Source of the DNA: Apricaphanius iberus
Taxonomy: Eukaryota > Chordata > Actinopteri > Cyprinodontiformes > Aphaniidae
DNA length: 64,000 nt
Direction: 5' to 3'
Assembly: GCA_028564705.1 (NCBI GenBank)
Contig: JAPXFQ010001774.1
Coordinates: forward strand, 310,001 to 374,000
Part shown: positions 11,832-23,240 of the stretch, in pieces
Layout of the letters: each line of letters begins with the position of its first letter
Numbering within the stretch: the first letter of the stretch is position 1
Program-made: the position numbers and the translations under genes
The notes under the pieces: generated by a model
What the model saw: the letters and a program-made list of their open reading frames with translations, nothing else
The model's database searches: none
Told to the model about the DNA's origin: nothing

Positions 11832-12089
11832 TTTAAATAGTGTTTAATTTAACCCTGTTTCACTTTATCCCAATCTAGATATAATTAGTTCCTCCTTTTT
11901 GTTATGCCCTGTTTTCCTCATTATACCAACTCTCCTTTAAAAGCCACATATTTTTTTTCTTCCTGTCATCTTTCCTTGATCTTTTAAGGCTGCCTCTTTC
12001 TGTTATATTGATATTTTATTTATGATTGTTATTTTTTTAGATGTCTGCAGACAATAGTTTTGCAGACTGTTTTTATTGCAAACAGGTTT

Positions 12090-12272
12090 GGTTAGTTGAA
12101 TTGGATGTTGTAGAACTGAATTAAGACCGCCACATTAGTGATGACGCCATCCAAGCATGCTAACATGCATGACGTGGTGACGTAATTGATATGTAAATTA
12201 GCTTATGATGTCATCTAGCGACTTTCGGGGGCAACTTCAGCTACTTTCTGACAGAGACAGTTGGCAACACTG
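12090..12272. mobile_element. Terminal fragment of a hAT-like element
   Basis: It ends AGTTGGCAACACTG (12259-12272), the complement of a CAGTGTTGCCAACT-type hAT terminus, preceded by TAGCGACTTTCGGGGGCAAC. The opposite end was not found. Confidence 0.5.
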
Positions 12273-14136
12273 GGTCCAACATTAACTACCGGATCCAAGT
12301 TAAATTTCAGGAAAAATTAATACTGTGTAACACCAACTGTAACATTTTATCATATGTATGTCTATCCCAGAAATTGAAAGCTATAAAATAGTATGATATA
12401 GTCATTTTAATATCCCTTTTTCAACTTAATAGGGCAGTCTTTGTCCCTCCAACATGTTTCTGCAATTCACAACACACAAATCTGAATACACTACAGCTGA
12501 TTACTGCTTTCGTCATCTCATTTTGTTTAACACTGAAATTGCATTTTAACTGGTTAAAAGCTCAGAAATTTTATGTTTATTTGTTACTTGTTTTGGGAAT
12601 AGAAGTTATTAAAAAAGACAACTTTGTTTTCCAATCCTTAATTAAAGATTGCTTTGTGTCCAAGACCAAAGGTAGAGAGGTTTCTTTACTAATAACTTTT
12701 GAATAACAATTAAAACTATGATCAATACCAAGGTTGCTTCTAGTTCTCAACAAATTTGGGGACACATTACAACCTTTAAAAATATCAGTTTGCAAATGGT
12801 ATGGAAAAAATGTAAAATCAACAATCTGGTTTTGGATTTTTATTACTGTACCCCCAAAATTGGTACAGTTCTTTTATTCACGGTGAACACTTGAGGTAAC
12901 AATGGAATTTTGGAAAAAAATTGAGAAAAAAAAAATCTTAATAAAAAAAAAAGTCTTAATATTATGGGTATATATTTTGTGCTTGGTGAACACAGGTAAA
13001 GCAAAAACGAATAGACCACAGACGGTTAATGAAAAATGTACATTGATGTCATTTTAACTACAACTTTGTTACTCACATTACTTCATGTGTCTGAAAGTTT
13101 TCAACAGTTTCAAAACCTCTTCCGGTGTCAACAGACCGAATACAATCCTTCCTTTCAATGATAAAAACAAATAATTCCAGAGTGTGCAGGGTTTTTTTGA
13201 GCTTTAGATGGATTTATCTTTTCTCGACACAAAGCAAATGCATATCTTAAGTCTGCATATCTCTAAAGTGCAGCCTGCTGCTGAATTGTCAAGAAGGCTT
13301 GAGCAAAGAACAATCCAAACATCTGATGAAAGTAGATCTGCTCCATGCCATTTTGTATTCCACTGCCAAAATGTGCAACCTCAACTTGAACCATGAGGGA
13401 TTTTATTGAGATGAAGATATTGAAGGCCTCTGACCGTAAGAAGCACTTTGTCTTTTATGAGATAGGAGGCAGGCTGCTCTCAATGCTTGCTCAGTGATGC
13501 AAATAGAGCTCATGTTTTATTCAGCTCCAAGTAATGAGAGAATAAATGTGATTAAAGAAACAGGTGATGGAAAGGACAGTGTTGGGAATAGATTTAAAAT
13601 CATTTCAATGTGTGGCCAAGAAGTATCACATGAAGATATTTTTCAGTCATACTTTGGGGAATTAAACTGTTGTTTTCTTTCTTTTACATGGAGACGAAAC
13701 CATATTAATGGTGTTCTTTTTTTTAAGACTTTCATTGAGCAAGATAAAACCTAACTGCTGCTAATCTACTAAGATTTCATCAACTCAAAGGTTGAGCACC
13801 ACGGAAGAAGATTCAGGAAGAATCAGGAAGAAGATTCGGTTCAGGAAGATTTTAAGTGGTAAAAGTTTTTTTGGAAAATTTTAATGGTGCTGTTCGATGA
13901 ATTTCTTCTGAAACTCTTTCTCTTTTTTCACATCTCATCATGAGTAACCATGACAACATGAGTGTTTACAAGCTAAGAAGCTAATAAACAAATCAGCAAT
14001 TCTGAATCCCGGACACAGAAAAGACCTATTGGATATAAAGTGGTAGCAAAGACTTTCTTTGAACTGGACATGATAGAAATAAAGTTCTGGGGTCTAGGCT
14101 AGTTGAATATGGTCAAGGCTTACGGTGGATGGAAAT
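12273..14136. other. No recognisable gene; short GGAAGAAGATTC tandem at 13804-13855
   Basis: AT-rich, with only short ORFs lacking motifs. A few imperfect copies of a GGAAGAAGATTC word lie at about 13804-13855. Confidence 0.4.
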
Positions 14137-14305
14137 ATCCATCCATCATCTATGCCGTTTATCCTTGAAGGGTCACGGGAAGGCTTGTGCCTATCTCCTG
14201 TTGTTATTTGGCAAGAGGCAGGGTACAACTTGGACAGGTCTGGATGGAAACAGTTCCATCCAAATCAGGAACATCTGTAGATTAAATGGTCTGTTCCTCT
14301 TAATG
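14137..14305 (+). repeat. Teleost CATCCATCC...GGGTCACGGGA repeat, copy 1
   Basis: CATCCATCATCTATGCCG followed by GGCAAGAGGCAGGGTACAAC matches a very common fish repeat of unresolved class. An inverted copy lies at 14655-14772. Confidence 0.55.
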
Positions 14306-14339
14306 AATTATATGTGCCTTGAACAGCTTTGAGGTTGTT

Positions 14340-14625
14340 TATGCCTTGTATGTGAAGATACCAGTGAAGAGAGAAGTTAAACCGTTAGACAACATGTTGG
14401 GGAAATTTATCTCAATGGCATTATAAGGATGGCTCTTGTTATTTCAGCAGTGGATTCTGCGTGGCTGCTTGAAGGATGGAGCTAAATCCAGAACAATCCA
14501 TGATTTAAACTTGTTATAGTGGGTGCAGAAGGCTTGAGAATTGGGTGGAGGTTCACCCTCACCAGGACAATGCCTAAACATACTCTCAGAGCAACAATAT
14601 AATGGCTTCTCCAGTCTGACTAAGG
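14340..14625 (+). mobile_element. Decayed Tc1-like transposase fragment
   Basis: GAATTGGGTGGAGGTTCACC and CCAGGACAATGCC...AAACATACTC (14536-14590) correspond to the Tc1 region around the second catalytic aspartate. No ORF survives and no terminal repeats are visible. Confidence 0.5.
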
Positions 14626-14654
14626 TTGATCTATTTTAGGAAGAAGAACTGACA

Positions 14655-14772
14655 GTTTCCCTATGATTGACTGGTGATCTGTCTAGGTGGTACCTCACCT
14701 CTTGCTAAATGATCGCTAGGCACTATCCCCCCACCACCCTTAGAGGATGAGCGGCATAGATAATGGATGGAT
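14655..14772 (-). repeat. Teleost CATCCATCC repeat, inverted copy 2
   Basis: Its reverse complement aligns with 14137-14250: CATCCATCCATTATCTATG, then AGCAAGAGGTGAGGTACCAC. The two copies bracket the Tc1 fragment. Confidence 0.55.
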
Positions 14773-15790
14773 GAAACAGCTGGATGGACAGTTGCTCCTA
14801 ACCGCTAGCAACTAAGTATTTTAGTTTATATTAGCTATGTGTGTCTTTGAAATGTAATCTGTGGTTTCTATTACCATAATCCTGAACTCCAACACAAGGA
14901 AAACACAAATAGAGAACTTGCACAAAAGCATCAATGTTGATTGATTGGCCCTGTAGACCATTTGCAACAAATCTAATCTGTAATGCAGCCAGACTTTGAT
15001 CGGCTTTGATGTTCTGTGATCCACCCTCTTGTGACTTGCCAGGCAGGATGTAAGAAGCCCCAGGTGACAAATTAAGTGATGGATTCATTCATTTGTAACA
15101 CTGATTGTGACAAACGGTGCCATGTCTAAAGAAGGGCTGCAGCTGTAATTCTGCCTATGGCAGATTAAATATCTGTATATATGTATCCCCTTGTTTTTGA
15201 TAATGGAGGATTAGATTTAACCTCACCGACTAAACATGAATTTCTCTAGTCAGATTTTAAAAGCACAGCAGTACAAATAAACAGTGGAACTGCATTCCAA
15301 TGTTTATGTTCTGTTGATTGGTAATATGAATCCCAATAACAACCTTTGAGCTGGTGATGTCACCGCCTATAAGTGAGAGTAGGGTTTAAGTTTCTCTATA
15401 ACGCCCAGGAGTTCAAAGAAAAATAGTTGGTTTATGATTGTTTTGTAGCTTTGTCCTGTTACAGCACCCCATTGCTGTTTAGGGGCAATGGAGGCGCTAA
15501 TCCTTCATTGTTTTATCTACTTTGTACCAGACACTAATCCCACTAGTATACAAATGGGTTAATAGTGTGATGCTACTAACTCAGTGGTAGTTGCTCATTC
15601 AGTTTAGCTTGAATGTCTCGAGGAGGGACCTCTATTTTGGTTAGCTTTGTCTCAGTCCCTGGTTGTGCTGTGGAAATGGATGCTTTTGGTCCAGCTGTTT
15701 CCAGTTCATGGTAAGTTTTGAGACTTGGATGTTTCTGGCTTGTCCTCACTAAGTCCAAGTTTGCTTCCGAGGAGAACCGTTTGGATCAAC
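14773..15790. other. No recognisable gene
   Basis: Short ORFs on both strands without motifs and no terminal repeats found. Confidence 0.4.
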
Positions 15791-16020
15791 TTCAATTCAA
15801 TTCAACTCATCAGCAATCCCTCACACTGAGCAAGCATAAAGCGACAGTGGAGAGGAAAACCTCCCTTTTAACAGGAAGAAACCTCCAGCAGAACCAGGCT
15901 CAGCATAAGCGGTCATCTGCCGAGAACGTCTGGGGTTTGGAGAAGGCAGCAGAGACACAGAAAGAGCAACAGAACTGATGCAGAAGCGGAAGTTGGTAGC
16001 AGGACGTGGAGAATGTCTGG
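15791..16020 (-). mobile_element. L2 LINE 3' tail, 5' truncated copy
   Basis: Starts with TTCAATTCAATTCAACTC and contains AGCAATCCCTCACACTGAGC and ACAGTGGAGAGGAAAACCTC. These blocks form the 3' UTR of the L2 copy at 21267-22925, so this is a severely truncated member in the same orientation. The immediate 3' end (ATAGCGCC block) is deleted. Confidence 0.8.
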
Positions 16021-17360
16021 AACTTCAAAACCTTTGCAATGTGTTGAGACATCCAAATAAGTTTGTCTTGCTTAGGTGAGTGTATCAATTTTTCCCCCCA
16101 ACTTGAGTAAATTTAGTTTTCTTTACATCAACACATCAACTTTCTTGAACATGACCATTTCTCTAAAAAATTTAATAGTCCAATGAGTGCTGCCGAAAAA
16201 AATCCTTTTTAGAAATTGCACTGGATAAAATTGTGATTACAAAACAGAAAGTGATAAGACTTTGCCCTTGTCAAATAAAATACATCTTAAAGTGTGGGTG
16301 ACTACAACCCCTTTGCGCGTTTCGGAATTGTGTCCGCTGTGACAGGGTTCAATTCAGCTGGTCCTGGGAGATTGCGAAATCACAGGAGAATTTAGTTTGC
16401 GTAGTACAGGAAAAATATTAATTCACTGTAATAAGTATCATAAACTCACTATCTACTGCTATTTAGTGCCTGGGAAAGGTTCCTATTATAAAAACAGACT
16501 TGGTCCTGCATGGTTACTCCCAAAAGAGAATAATCATAAATAAATAGAGGACACAGGCATGCTCAATAGCAATAAAAGAACACAAAGAGGCTATTCCTTT
16601 ATTTTCTTGTAGCCAAAGCTACAAAAGAGATGCAGTATGCTGTATTTTTTTATCCTTTGGTTGTCTGTTTTTTTTTTTTTTTTTGTTTGTTCCGGGTTTT
16701 TTGTCAGGGTTTTCCAGTAATTAAATCAACATATTTGCTTTCTTGGTCTTTTTTGACTATTTAACTCATGTTGAAACAAAGGGAATTATGTGGGATTCCG
16801 GCCTGCTCCTTGTTGAGAGGTGGACAGATTCCTAACAGCAATGGTGTTTTATTTTGTTGTTGTACTTTTGTAGTCAAGCAATCAGAAATCTCCATGTGCT
16901 TTATTTTGAATATTTGCGGATGTTTTAAATTGTTTTTGTGTCTGATTTCCTACCTGGTCAAATCTAACTGACGAGTCGTTTCTCTTTTTCCCCACAACCA
17001 ACTTTTATTTTCTTTACAACTGGGGATCCCCTTTCCTTCTGAAAGAAAGTAAGACCGTTTTTTTTATTATTTCAGTGATACTGTTACCTGGGCTGAATGA
17101 GTTTAGAAATTTCGGCCGCAGGCATGCGGAAATTGTGATGCTGAGTTGCTCCCTTAAGCAACCGGTGATATTTTCGTGCTGAGTTACTAATACGGGTACA
17201 CTGTGAGTTTTTCTGTTTAGTGTTTGGTAAATGCATGTCTGTGATAGTTTTGTTAATTAGTAATAAGGTTGTCGAACTGTCTTGTTCTGTCTTATACATT
17301 GATTGGAAGTGTATGGCGACACAGGTGTAGCTAGATTCAGCCTGTAGCTAGACTTACCCA
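16021..17360. other. No recognisable gene
   Basis: AT-rich. It includes a T-run at about 16667-16684 and no assignable ORF. Confidence 0.4.
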
Positions 17361-17877
17361 GCATCCGAAACCACTGAATCTTAGCCTCTAAGCACTAACA
17401 CTAGCAACTAATCCTTAACCTTTCATGGGGTCAACAGTGAGAACACTATGGCTAGTAGTCTAGGGAGCCATATGCGAATGTGCCCATTTCGAACAGCGTT
17501 TCTACCCGATGTCATTACTCGACCTAAACGCACATCAATGACGCATATCAAAATAAACCTTCGGAAGAGGTTGTGGTACTCACATGCGCGCGTCTTTTTC
17601 CTTCCATTTTCGTTATTTTATGTGAGGTGGGCCGGGCGACTTGTATTGATGGTGTCTTGTGGCGCAAGGGATTGTGGGATGGCACATAGCTCCTAATCGC
17701 CAGTTAGTTAGCATCAGAGGTCCCTATGCTAAATTGGCTATGATAGTTAGCATACAGGCCACTTTCCCTAACTCCTTCCTAACTGGAAGCCCAATTCGGA
17801 TGCATCTTATCATGCCGGACGCTGACGCACATCCGGTTTGGCGTAAGACCTCTTACCAATTTAGTGGTTTCGGATGC
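17361..17877. mobile_element. MITE with GCATCCGAAACCACTRA inverted ends
   Basis: GCATCCGAAACCACTGA (17361-17377) is complementary, with one mismatch, to TTAGTGGTTTCGGATGC (17861-17877). The interior is CpG-containing and lacks a transposase. No target duplication is evident, so the true ends may lie slightly outside. Confidence 0.6.
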
Positions 17878-19358
17878 ATCCTCGATTACGTTTTTCATAG
17901 TTTCAAGCAGAATCTGTGCTGGCAAGAAGCCACTTTATTGGTAAAATCCACGTGGTCTTTTGTTAAGAGAACGCTCAAATACACCCCCCCGCCCCCTTCG
18001 TACAAGCTGCGTGTCCACGTCGTACGCCACATCCACGCGTGGACCTGGGCTGCGCCGTGCGTATGTCATCAGGCGGTACTCCGTGGCTTGTCGTCATCAC
18101 TGGCAGCCGTCTTGGGCAGGTATTCATGTAGACGGAATAGAACTGTTTGTGTAGGTAGATGTTCTTTGTTTAATTGTGTGGTTTTAGAATAAAGTAGTGA
18201 TCTGAATCAAGCATCGGACTCTTTTAATCTGAGTGTGGGCTGGATCTATTAGCAAAACAATTCACATCCTTCAGAATTAGGTTTTTTGGTAAAATCACTA
18301 ATTATCAATAAGAATTAGTCTAAATTAGTTAATAAGACCATTGTTATCACAAACTATCTGTTAGATATATACATTTTTGTCAGGTTTTGTTGGAAAAGTT
18401 GTCTGGTGCCCCAATTAATAATTTGAAGATAGAATTAAATCAATAATTTATGAATTATTGGTTCAGTTCTCCTGGAATCACCAATTAGACCATAATTTTA
18501 TCCATTTTTAAATCTACAACACATCTTACTTGATATTTTAGTTGGCCCACTTGAATTTATAAGTCAACAGAAGGGCAAAAAAGTTTCCTTGCCACACTGT
18601 GTGCCTCAAAACCAGAGCATTTCTATGTACTATACATATATACATAATTTGACAGTTGATATGCTGGTGATTGTAATGATGCATGTCAATCAAGGATTCA
18701 ATCCTAACTACAGACGCAGTCAATGCTTTTGTCAACCCACTCAGAGGAAAAACTGTATTTCTTATCCCACTCCAGCTGAATTTATGACCATCCCTCTCTT
18801 TAAGTCTGCATCCAAACCTGTGCAGTCTCGCCTCCCCATAGGTTTATAGGCTAATAAATAATACATTTATTAGTAAACATGAATGAATAAACTACATTTA
18901 ATAAAATCTGCTTTGAATCACAAATTTTATGCCAAGACAGCAAGCTATAACTTCAGTTATAATAATGTTAAAACTATTAAATCCGGCAATATCACTTTAA
19001 ATCTGAACAAAAGTGTATAAATGACTGAGACATTTTAAAATCAGAACTGTTCTTACTGTTGTGGTAATCAAGTATTTTCCTTAGCCGACCGGGTTTTTGG
19101 AACAGTCACAGGAAGAAACTGTTCATTTTGACAGATTACAATTCACAAGTCTGACCAATTGGTGCAGACAAGTTCAACCTTACACATAGAGTACAGGGAG
19201 TCAGTAAATGTATTCAAAAAATATTTACATGACAGCATTTTAACATCATCTCAGACCAAAACACTGTCTCCAAAGCATCTGACTATCCAGGAGGTGAAAG
19301 GATGAATAAGAGTTAAGGAGCCGTGAAGTGCATCTTTGACTGCACTGGACAGACCTTT
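17878..19358. other. No recognisable gene
   Basis: CpG-containing sequence up to about 18150, then AT-rich DNA. No assignable ORF or repeat. Confidence 0.4.
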
Positions 19359-19672
19359 TAGGGTGGATTCACACCAGCCCTGTTTAGTCTGCCTGAAATG
19401 AACTCCAGTTCATTTGCCCAGAATGTCCAGTTCGTTTGGGGAGATGCGAAAGAAACAAACAAACAAACTCTAGTCCTTAAAACGTAGGTCTTGGTTAAAT
19501 TAAAACGAACCCTGGTTTGGTTTGATTGCATGTGTCAATGGTAAACGGACCGGGGCCGCATCAAAAGCAGAAAGCTGACTATTGCACTGGGCATCCTGGG
19601 TAAATACAATCCGAAAAACCACTAATGCTGGACAGAAAGTCTACCAGACTATCAGGTGTGAATGTAGCCTTA
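19359..19672. mobile_element. Short MITE with GATTCACACC-type inverted ends
   Basis: TAGGGTGGATTCACACCAG at the left is the imperfect complement of the right end, whose reverse reads TAAGGCTACATTCACACCTG. The element is about 314 bp with no coding potential. Fish genomes contain many such elements; the superfamily is not assigned. Confidence 0.65.
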
Positions 19673-19705
19673 TTTTCCTCTCAGACAGCATTAGAATGCT
19701 AATTT

Positions 19706-19935
19706 AGGCAAGGCAAATTTATTTGCACAGCACACTTTCAACACCAGATATTTCAAGGTGCTTTACATGATTTGGTTGCAAAGAACCCAAATATATGACA
19801 AAAGTATGCAATAAATAAAAATATCAGAGAAACAATAAAAGAGAGCATTTAGTATTTGATTAAAACAACAATTTGGGTGAAAATTAAAAAACGTATAAAA
19901 CATAAGACTCAATGAAAACATTCAGCTATTAAAAG
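19706..19935 (-). mobile_element. L2 LINE 3' tail (AGGCAAGGCAA family)
   Basis: AGGCAAGGCAAATTTATTTG, then CACACTTTCAACACCAG and TTCAAGGTGCTTTACATGAT, match the 3' end of the L2 copy at 34361-36312. The protein-coding part is absent. Confidence 0.8.
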
Positions 19936-20726
19936 CTATAATAGTATCAGTTACTCATAACAAGAGTAATTTACATGGTAAAATCACATTTTTATTGGGG
20001 GGCTGTCCCTAGACCCCCTACAGGATGTAGTTGTCACATTTTTCACACCTTCTGTGTTTGCAGGTACCTTTAAGACTGTAGATTAGGCCGTGATGTGGTG
20101 CAATCATTCCATCGCTGAAAAAAAACAAGAAAAAAAAACTGTTTAAATGAATGATAAAAAGCCCAAAGTAATCTAACATGTAGAGCTATGATGCAACCAT
20201 CTTTCACTTTGGGTGTCTGTTGGTAATATTTATTCTCCTACTCTGATTAAATGTTTTAAAGATAAGCTTGGAGAGAGTTTGATGAAAAATAAAGTCCAGC
20301 CATATATAAATATAAATTTTTTCCAACACTTTCAGCTTTTCATTTCATTGTCATTCATGTCCTATATTTCCAGAAAACTAGAGCTGCAACCATCCCAGAA
20401 AAAGGTTAAAAGCTTAATTTTGCCAACTCAAGAATGAACACACAATATGATCTATTAGGCCAGCATAAAGTCTTATATTACTGTATAGCCTGCTGCGTGT
20501 TGCAGGTTGAGTAATAGGTACTCGAGAGGAATACAGTTAGGGATGGAGTTAGAAAGGGTAGTGTACTGCAGAACAGTAGCTTCTTGTTTGTGAAATGCCG
20601 TTATTAACTGCAGAGAACACTGTTCATATACAGCTGCAGGTCTTTTGGGGACTTTCTCTACCAGCTTCTCATCTATAGATACAGACATCTTATTGCACTA
20701 TTCTTTACAAAGCAGGCCAAGCTCAG
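19936..20726. other. No recognisable gene
   Basis: AT-rich, with short ORFs lacking motifs. Confidence 0.4.
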
Positions 20727-21190
20727 TCAGATTGGATGGACAGTGTGTGCGTGTGTCAGAGTCTTTGAATGAGATGAGAATGCATTTCGGCTGATGACTT
20801 GCCCAAGAGGAATAAGGTAGAGGATGAAGAGAATGGGGCCAAGGACTGACCCCTGGGGAAGATCGCAGGGGACTGTGGGCAGATTTGAGGTAGATTGCCC
20901 GTTAAAATGCATTCGGTCCAGTTAGTGAGATATGACTGGAACCATCTTAAGACAATGTCATTGAGTCCAATACTGCAATAGAGCAGATTGAGCAAAATGT
21001 CGGGTCAGTTTTGTCAAATGTGGCAGATAGATTCAAGGAGATGAAGAGGGAAGGGAATCCTACATCAGATTACATCAACAGATCACTTGTGACTGATGAG
21101 AGCAGTTTCTGTACAGAGAATATGGGGCGGAAATTTTTCATTGAGGTTATTGCATTGAGGTGGTCTGGAAAATGGGGGGGGGGCACCTGC
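20727..21190 (-). pseudogene. L2-type reverse transcriptase fragment
   Basis: Minus-strand remnants of a LINE reverse transcriptase. LPQGSVLGPILFILYLIPLG lies at about 20800-20860 in one frame, preceded by VLRWFQSYLTNWTECILTG in another. Before that comes a region matching the 'FDTVDHxxLL' part of RT (around 20990-21150). Frameshifts separate the blocks and the YADD box is not seen. It is a different copy, and probably a different subfamily, from the adjacent LINE. Confidence 0.75.
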
Positions 21191-21266
21191 TTTCCCAAGC
21201 ACTGTTGAGATATAACCAATTTGAAGGGAGTAATTTACCACGGATGTGAAACAATTCAATCTAATT
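21191..21266. other. Short spacer with a G-run
   Basis: Contains a ten-base G-run at about 21174-21183 just before it. Nothing else recognisable. Confidence 0.4.
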
Positions 21267-22925
21267 TTCAATTCACTTTTATTTATACTGCGCCAATTCA
21301 CAACAAATGACGTCTGAAGGCAACAAAAGTGATCTAAATACAATTATACAAAATCCCAATCAGTTAAAAGTTTTCTATGTAAGGAATCCCAGCAGATTGT
21401 GATGAGTAATCGACGTGAGGTTGTGCCCGGAACATGCAGACTCCAACCACAGCAATTCCTCAGCAATCCCTCATACTGAGCAAGCATGTGGCGACAGTGG
21501 AGAGGAAAAACTCCCTTTAACAGGAAGAAACCTCCAGCAGAACCTGGCTCAGTACAAGCGGTCATCTGCCGAGACCGTCTGGGGGTCTGAGAAGACAGAG
21601 AAGAGACAGCATGGAGGATGCTCGGTGACTTTGAGCATCATCTGGACCGATGTTCCCCATCCAGCAGGGGGCATTGTAGTTGAGCATGGTAACAGACCGT
21701 GTGGAGCTTCTATGGGGAGAAAAATACTGAGACAAAACTGGGTTAACAATCGCAATACCAGCAGAAAATATATATCTGGAGAGTGGTAGAAGAAAAAAGT
21801 ATAAGAGAGAAGAAAAGTGGTCAGTCTGCCCTCCAACAGTCTAAACCTATAGCAGAATAACTAAAAAAAAACAAGCTCAGGATAACTTAAGCCACTAATT
21901 ATAAGCTTTATCAAATAGGAAGGTTTTAAACCTAGTCTTGAAATTAGAGTATCAGCCTCACTGAGTAAAATTGGGAGCTGGTTCCACAGGAGAGGAGCCT
22001 GATAACTAAAATATCGGTCTCCCATTCTACTTTTAGAAATCCTAGGAACTACCATTAGACCTGTATTCTAAGAACGAAGTGCTCTGTTAGGAACATATGG
22101 AACAATCAGATCTCTGATGTACGATGGAGCTTGATTATTAAGGGCTTTATAAGTAAAGAGGAGGATCCTAAACTCTATTCTGGAATTAACAGGGAGCCAA
22201 TGGAGAGAAGCCACAGCAGGAGAAATGTGATCTCTCCTTTTAATATTCATATTAACTCTTGCTGCAGCATTTTGGATCAACTGAGGGGTTTTAATTACAT
22301 TTTGTGGACTTCCTGATATTAAGGAATTACAGTAGTCCAGCCTTGAAGTAACAAATGCATGGACTAGTTTCTCTGCATCACTCCTGGACAGGATGTTTCT
22401 AATTTTAGCAATATTCTGGAGGTGACAGAAATAAATCTTAGAAACCTGTTTAATATGGGATTTAAATGTCATGTCTTGGTCAAAAATTACACCCAGGTTC
22501 TTTACTTTATTACTAGAGGCCAAATTAATGCCATCCAGATGAAGTTATTGATTTAGCAGTTTCCTTTTTAAAGGTTCTGGTCCAAAGACAACAACCTCAG
22601 TCTTGTTCGAATTTAGGAGCAGAAAATTCAGAGTCATCCAAGTTTTTATGTCTTCCAGACATGCTTGTAATCTACCTAACTGATTGGTTTCATCAGGTTT
22701 TATGGATAAATATAATTGTGTATCATCAGCATAACTGTGGAAATTCATTCTATGTTGTCTAATTGTTTTACCAATTGGAAGCATATATATAGTAAAGAGA
22801 ATCGGTCCAAGCACAGAACCCTGTGGTACTCCACTAGTAACCCATGAGTGTGAAGAAGATTTATCATTACATGAACAAACTAGAATCAAAGTATCTTCTT
22901 CAAAAGTTTCAAATAAATCTTTAGT
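21267..22925 (-). mobile_element. L2-clade LINE, 5' truncated
   Basis: The plus strand begins with the 3' end of the element (TTTATTTATACTGCGCCAAT), followed by the 3' UTR (21455-21850: AGCAATCCCTCATACTGAGC, ACAGTGGAGAGGAAAAACTC), then ORF2 read on the minus strand from 22925 to about 21861. The RT fingers and the endonuclease are missing. This copy shows that the many short CAGCAATCCCTCA pieces elsewhere in the window are LINE 3' UTRs and not SINEs. Confidence 0.88.
21861..22925 (-). pseudogene. L2 LINE ORF2 C-terminal half
   Basis: Two minus-strand frames together give the LINE reverse transcriptase from the palm onward. 22545-22889 has SGVPQGSVLGPILFTIYMLP, the catalytic YADD box ([14 protein letters not shown]) and NSNKTEVVVFGP. 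22068-22523 has [35 protein letters not shown] and LHWLPVNSRIEFR. A further piece, WNQLPILL to FKTR-like, ends near 21880. A frameshift near 22530 separates the two longer parts and another follows near 22070. The fingers and endonuclease domain are not present, so the copy cannot retrotranspose. Confidence 0.88.
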
Positions 22926-23240
22926 ACCCTCTGCTGGTTGATTCGGGTCAATACATTAAATCATGACTTTATTTACATGGGCATTGAAATCTGTCTTGGA
23001 GGGGCCCAATATAGGTCCACACCTTTGGTGAGTATCTGCAAAGTAAGCAAAACTGGTGTAGACTGGTGGAAAACTAACACTTTACAACATCCCGAACATA
23101 GCATTAGCAATGTTGAACATTGTGGTGGCATGCTAATGGAATGATTTGTTTAGCACAGACAGGGCACCTGCTAAGAACTGATTGGAAGATCCATAGAGCT
23201 AAACAAGATAGTTTTTTGCAGAGTTTCCCAATATGCTTGG
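22926..23240. other. No recognisable gene
   Basis: Spacer between the L2 LINE and the Harbinger element. Confidence 0.4.

Noticed and set aside
15791..16020. Independent SINE family (CAGCAATCCCTCA)
   Set aside because: The same sequence is the 3' UTR of the L2 copy at 21267-22925, so truncated LINE copies explain it. No tRNA-like promoter boxes are present.
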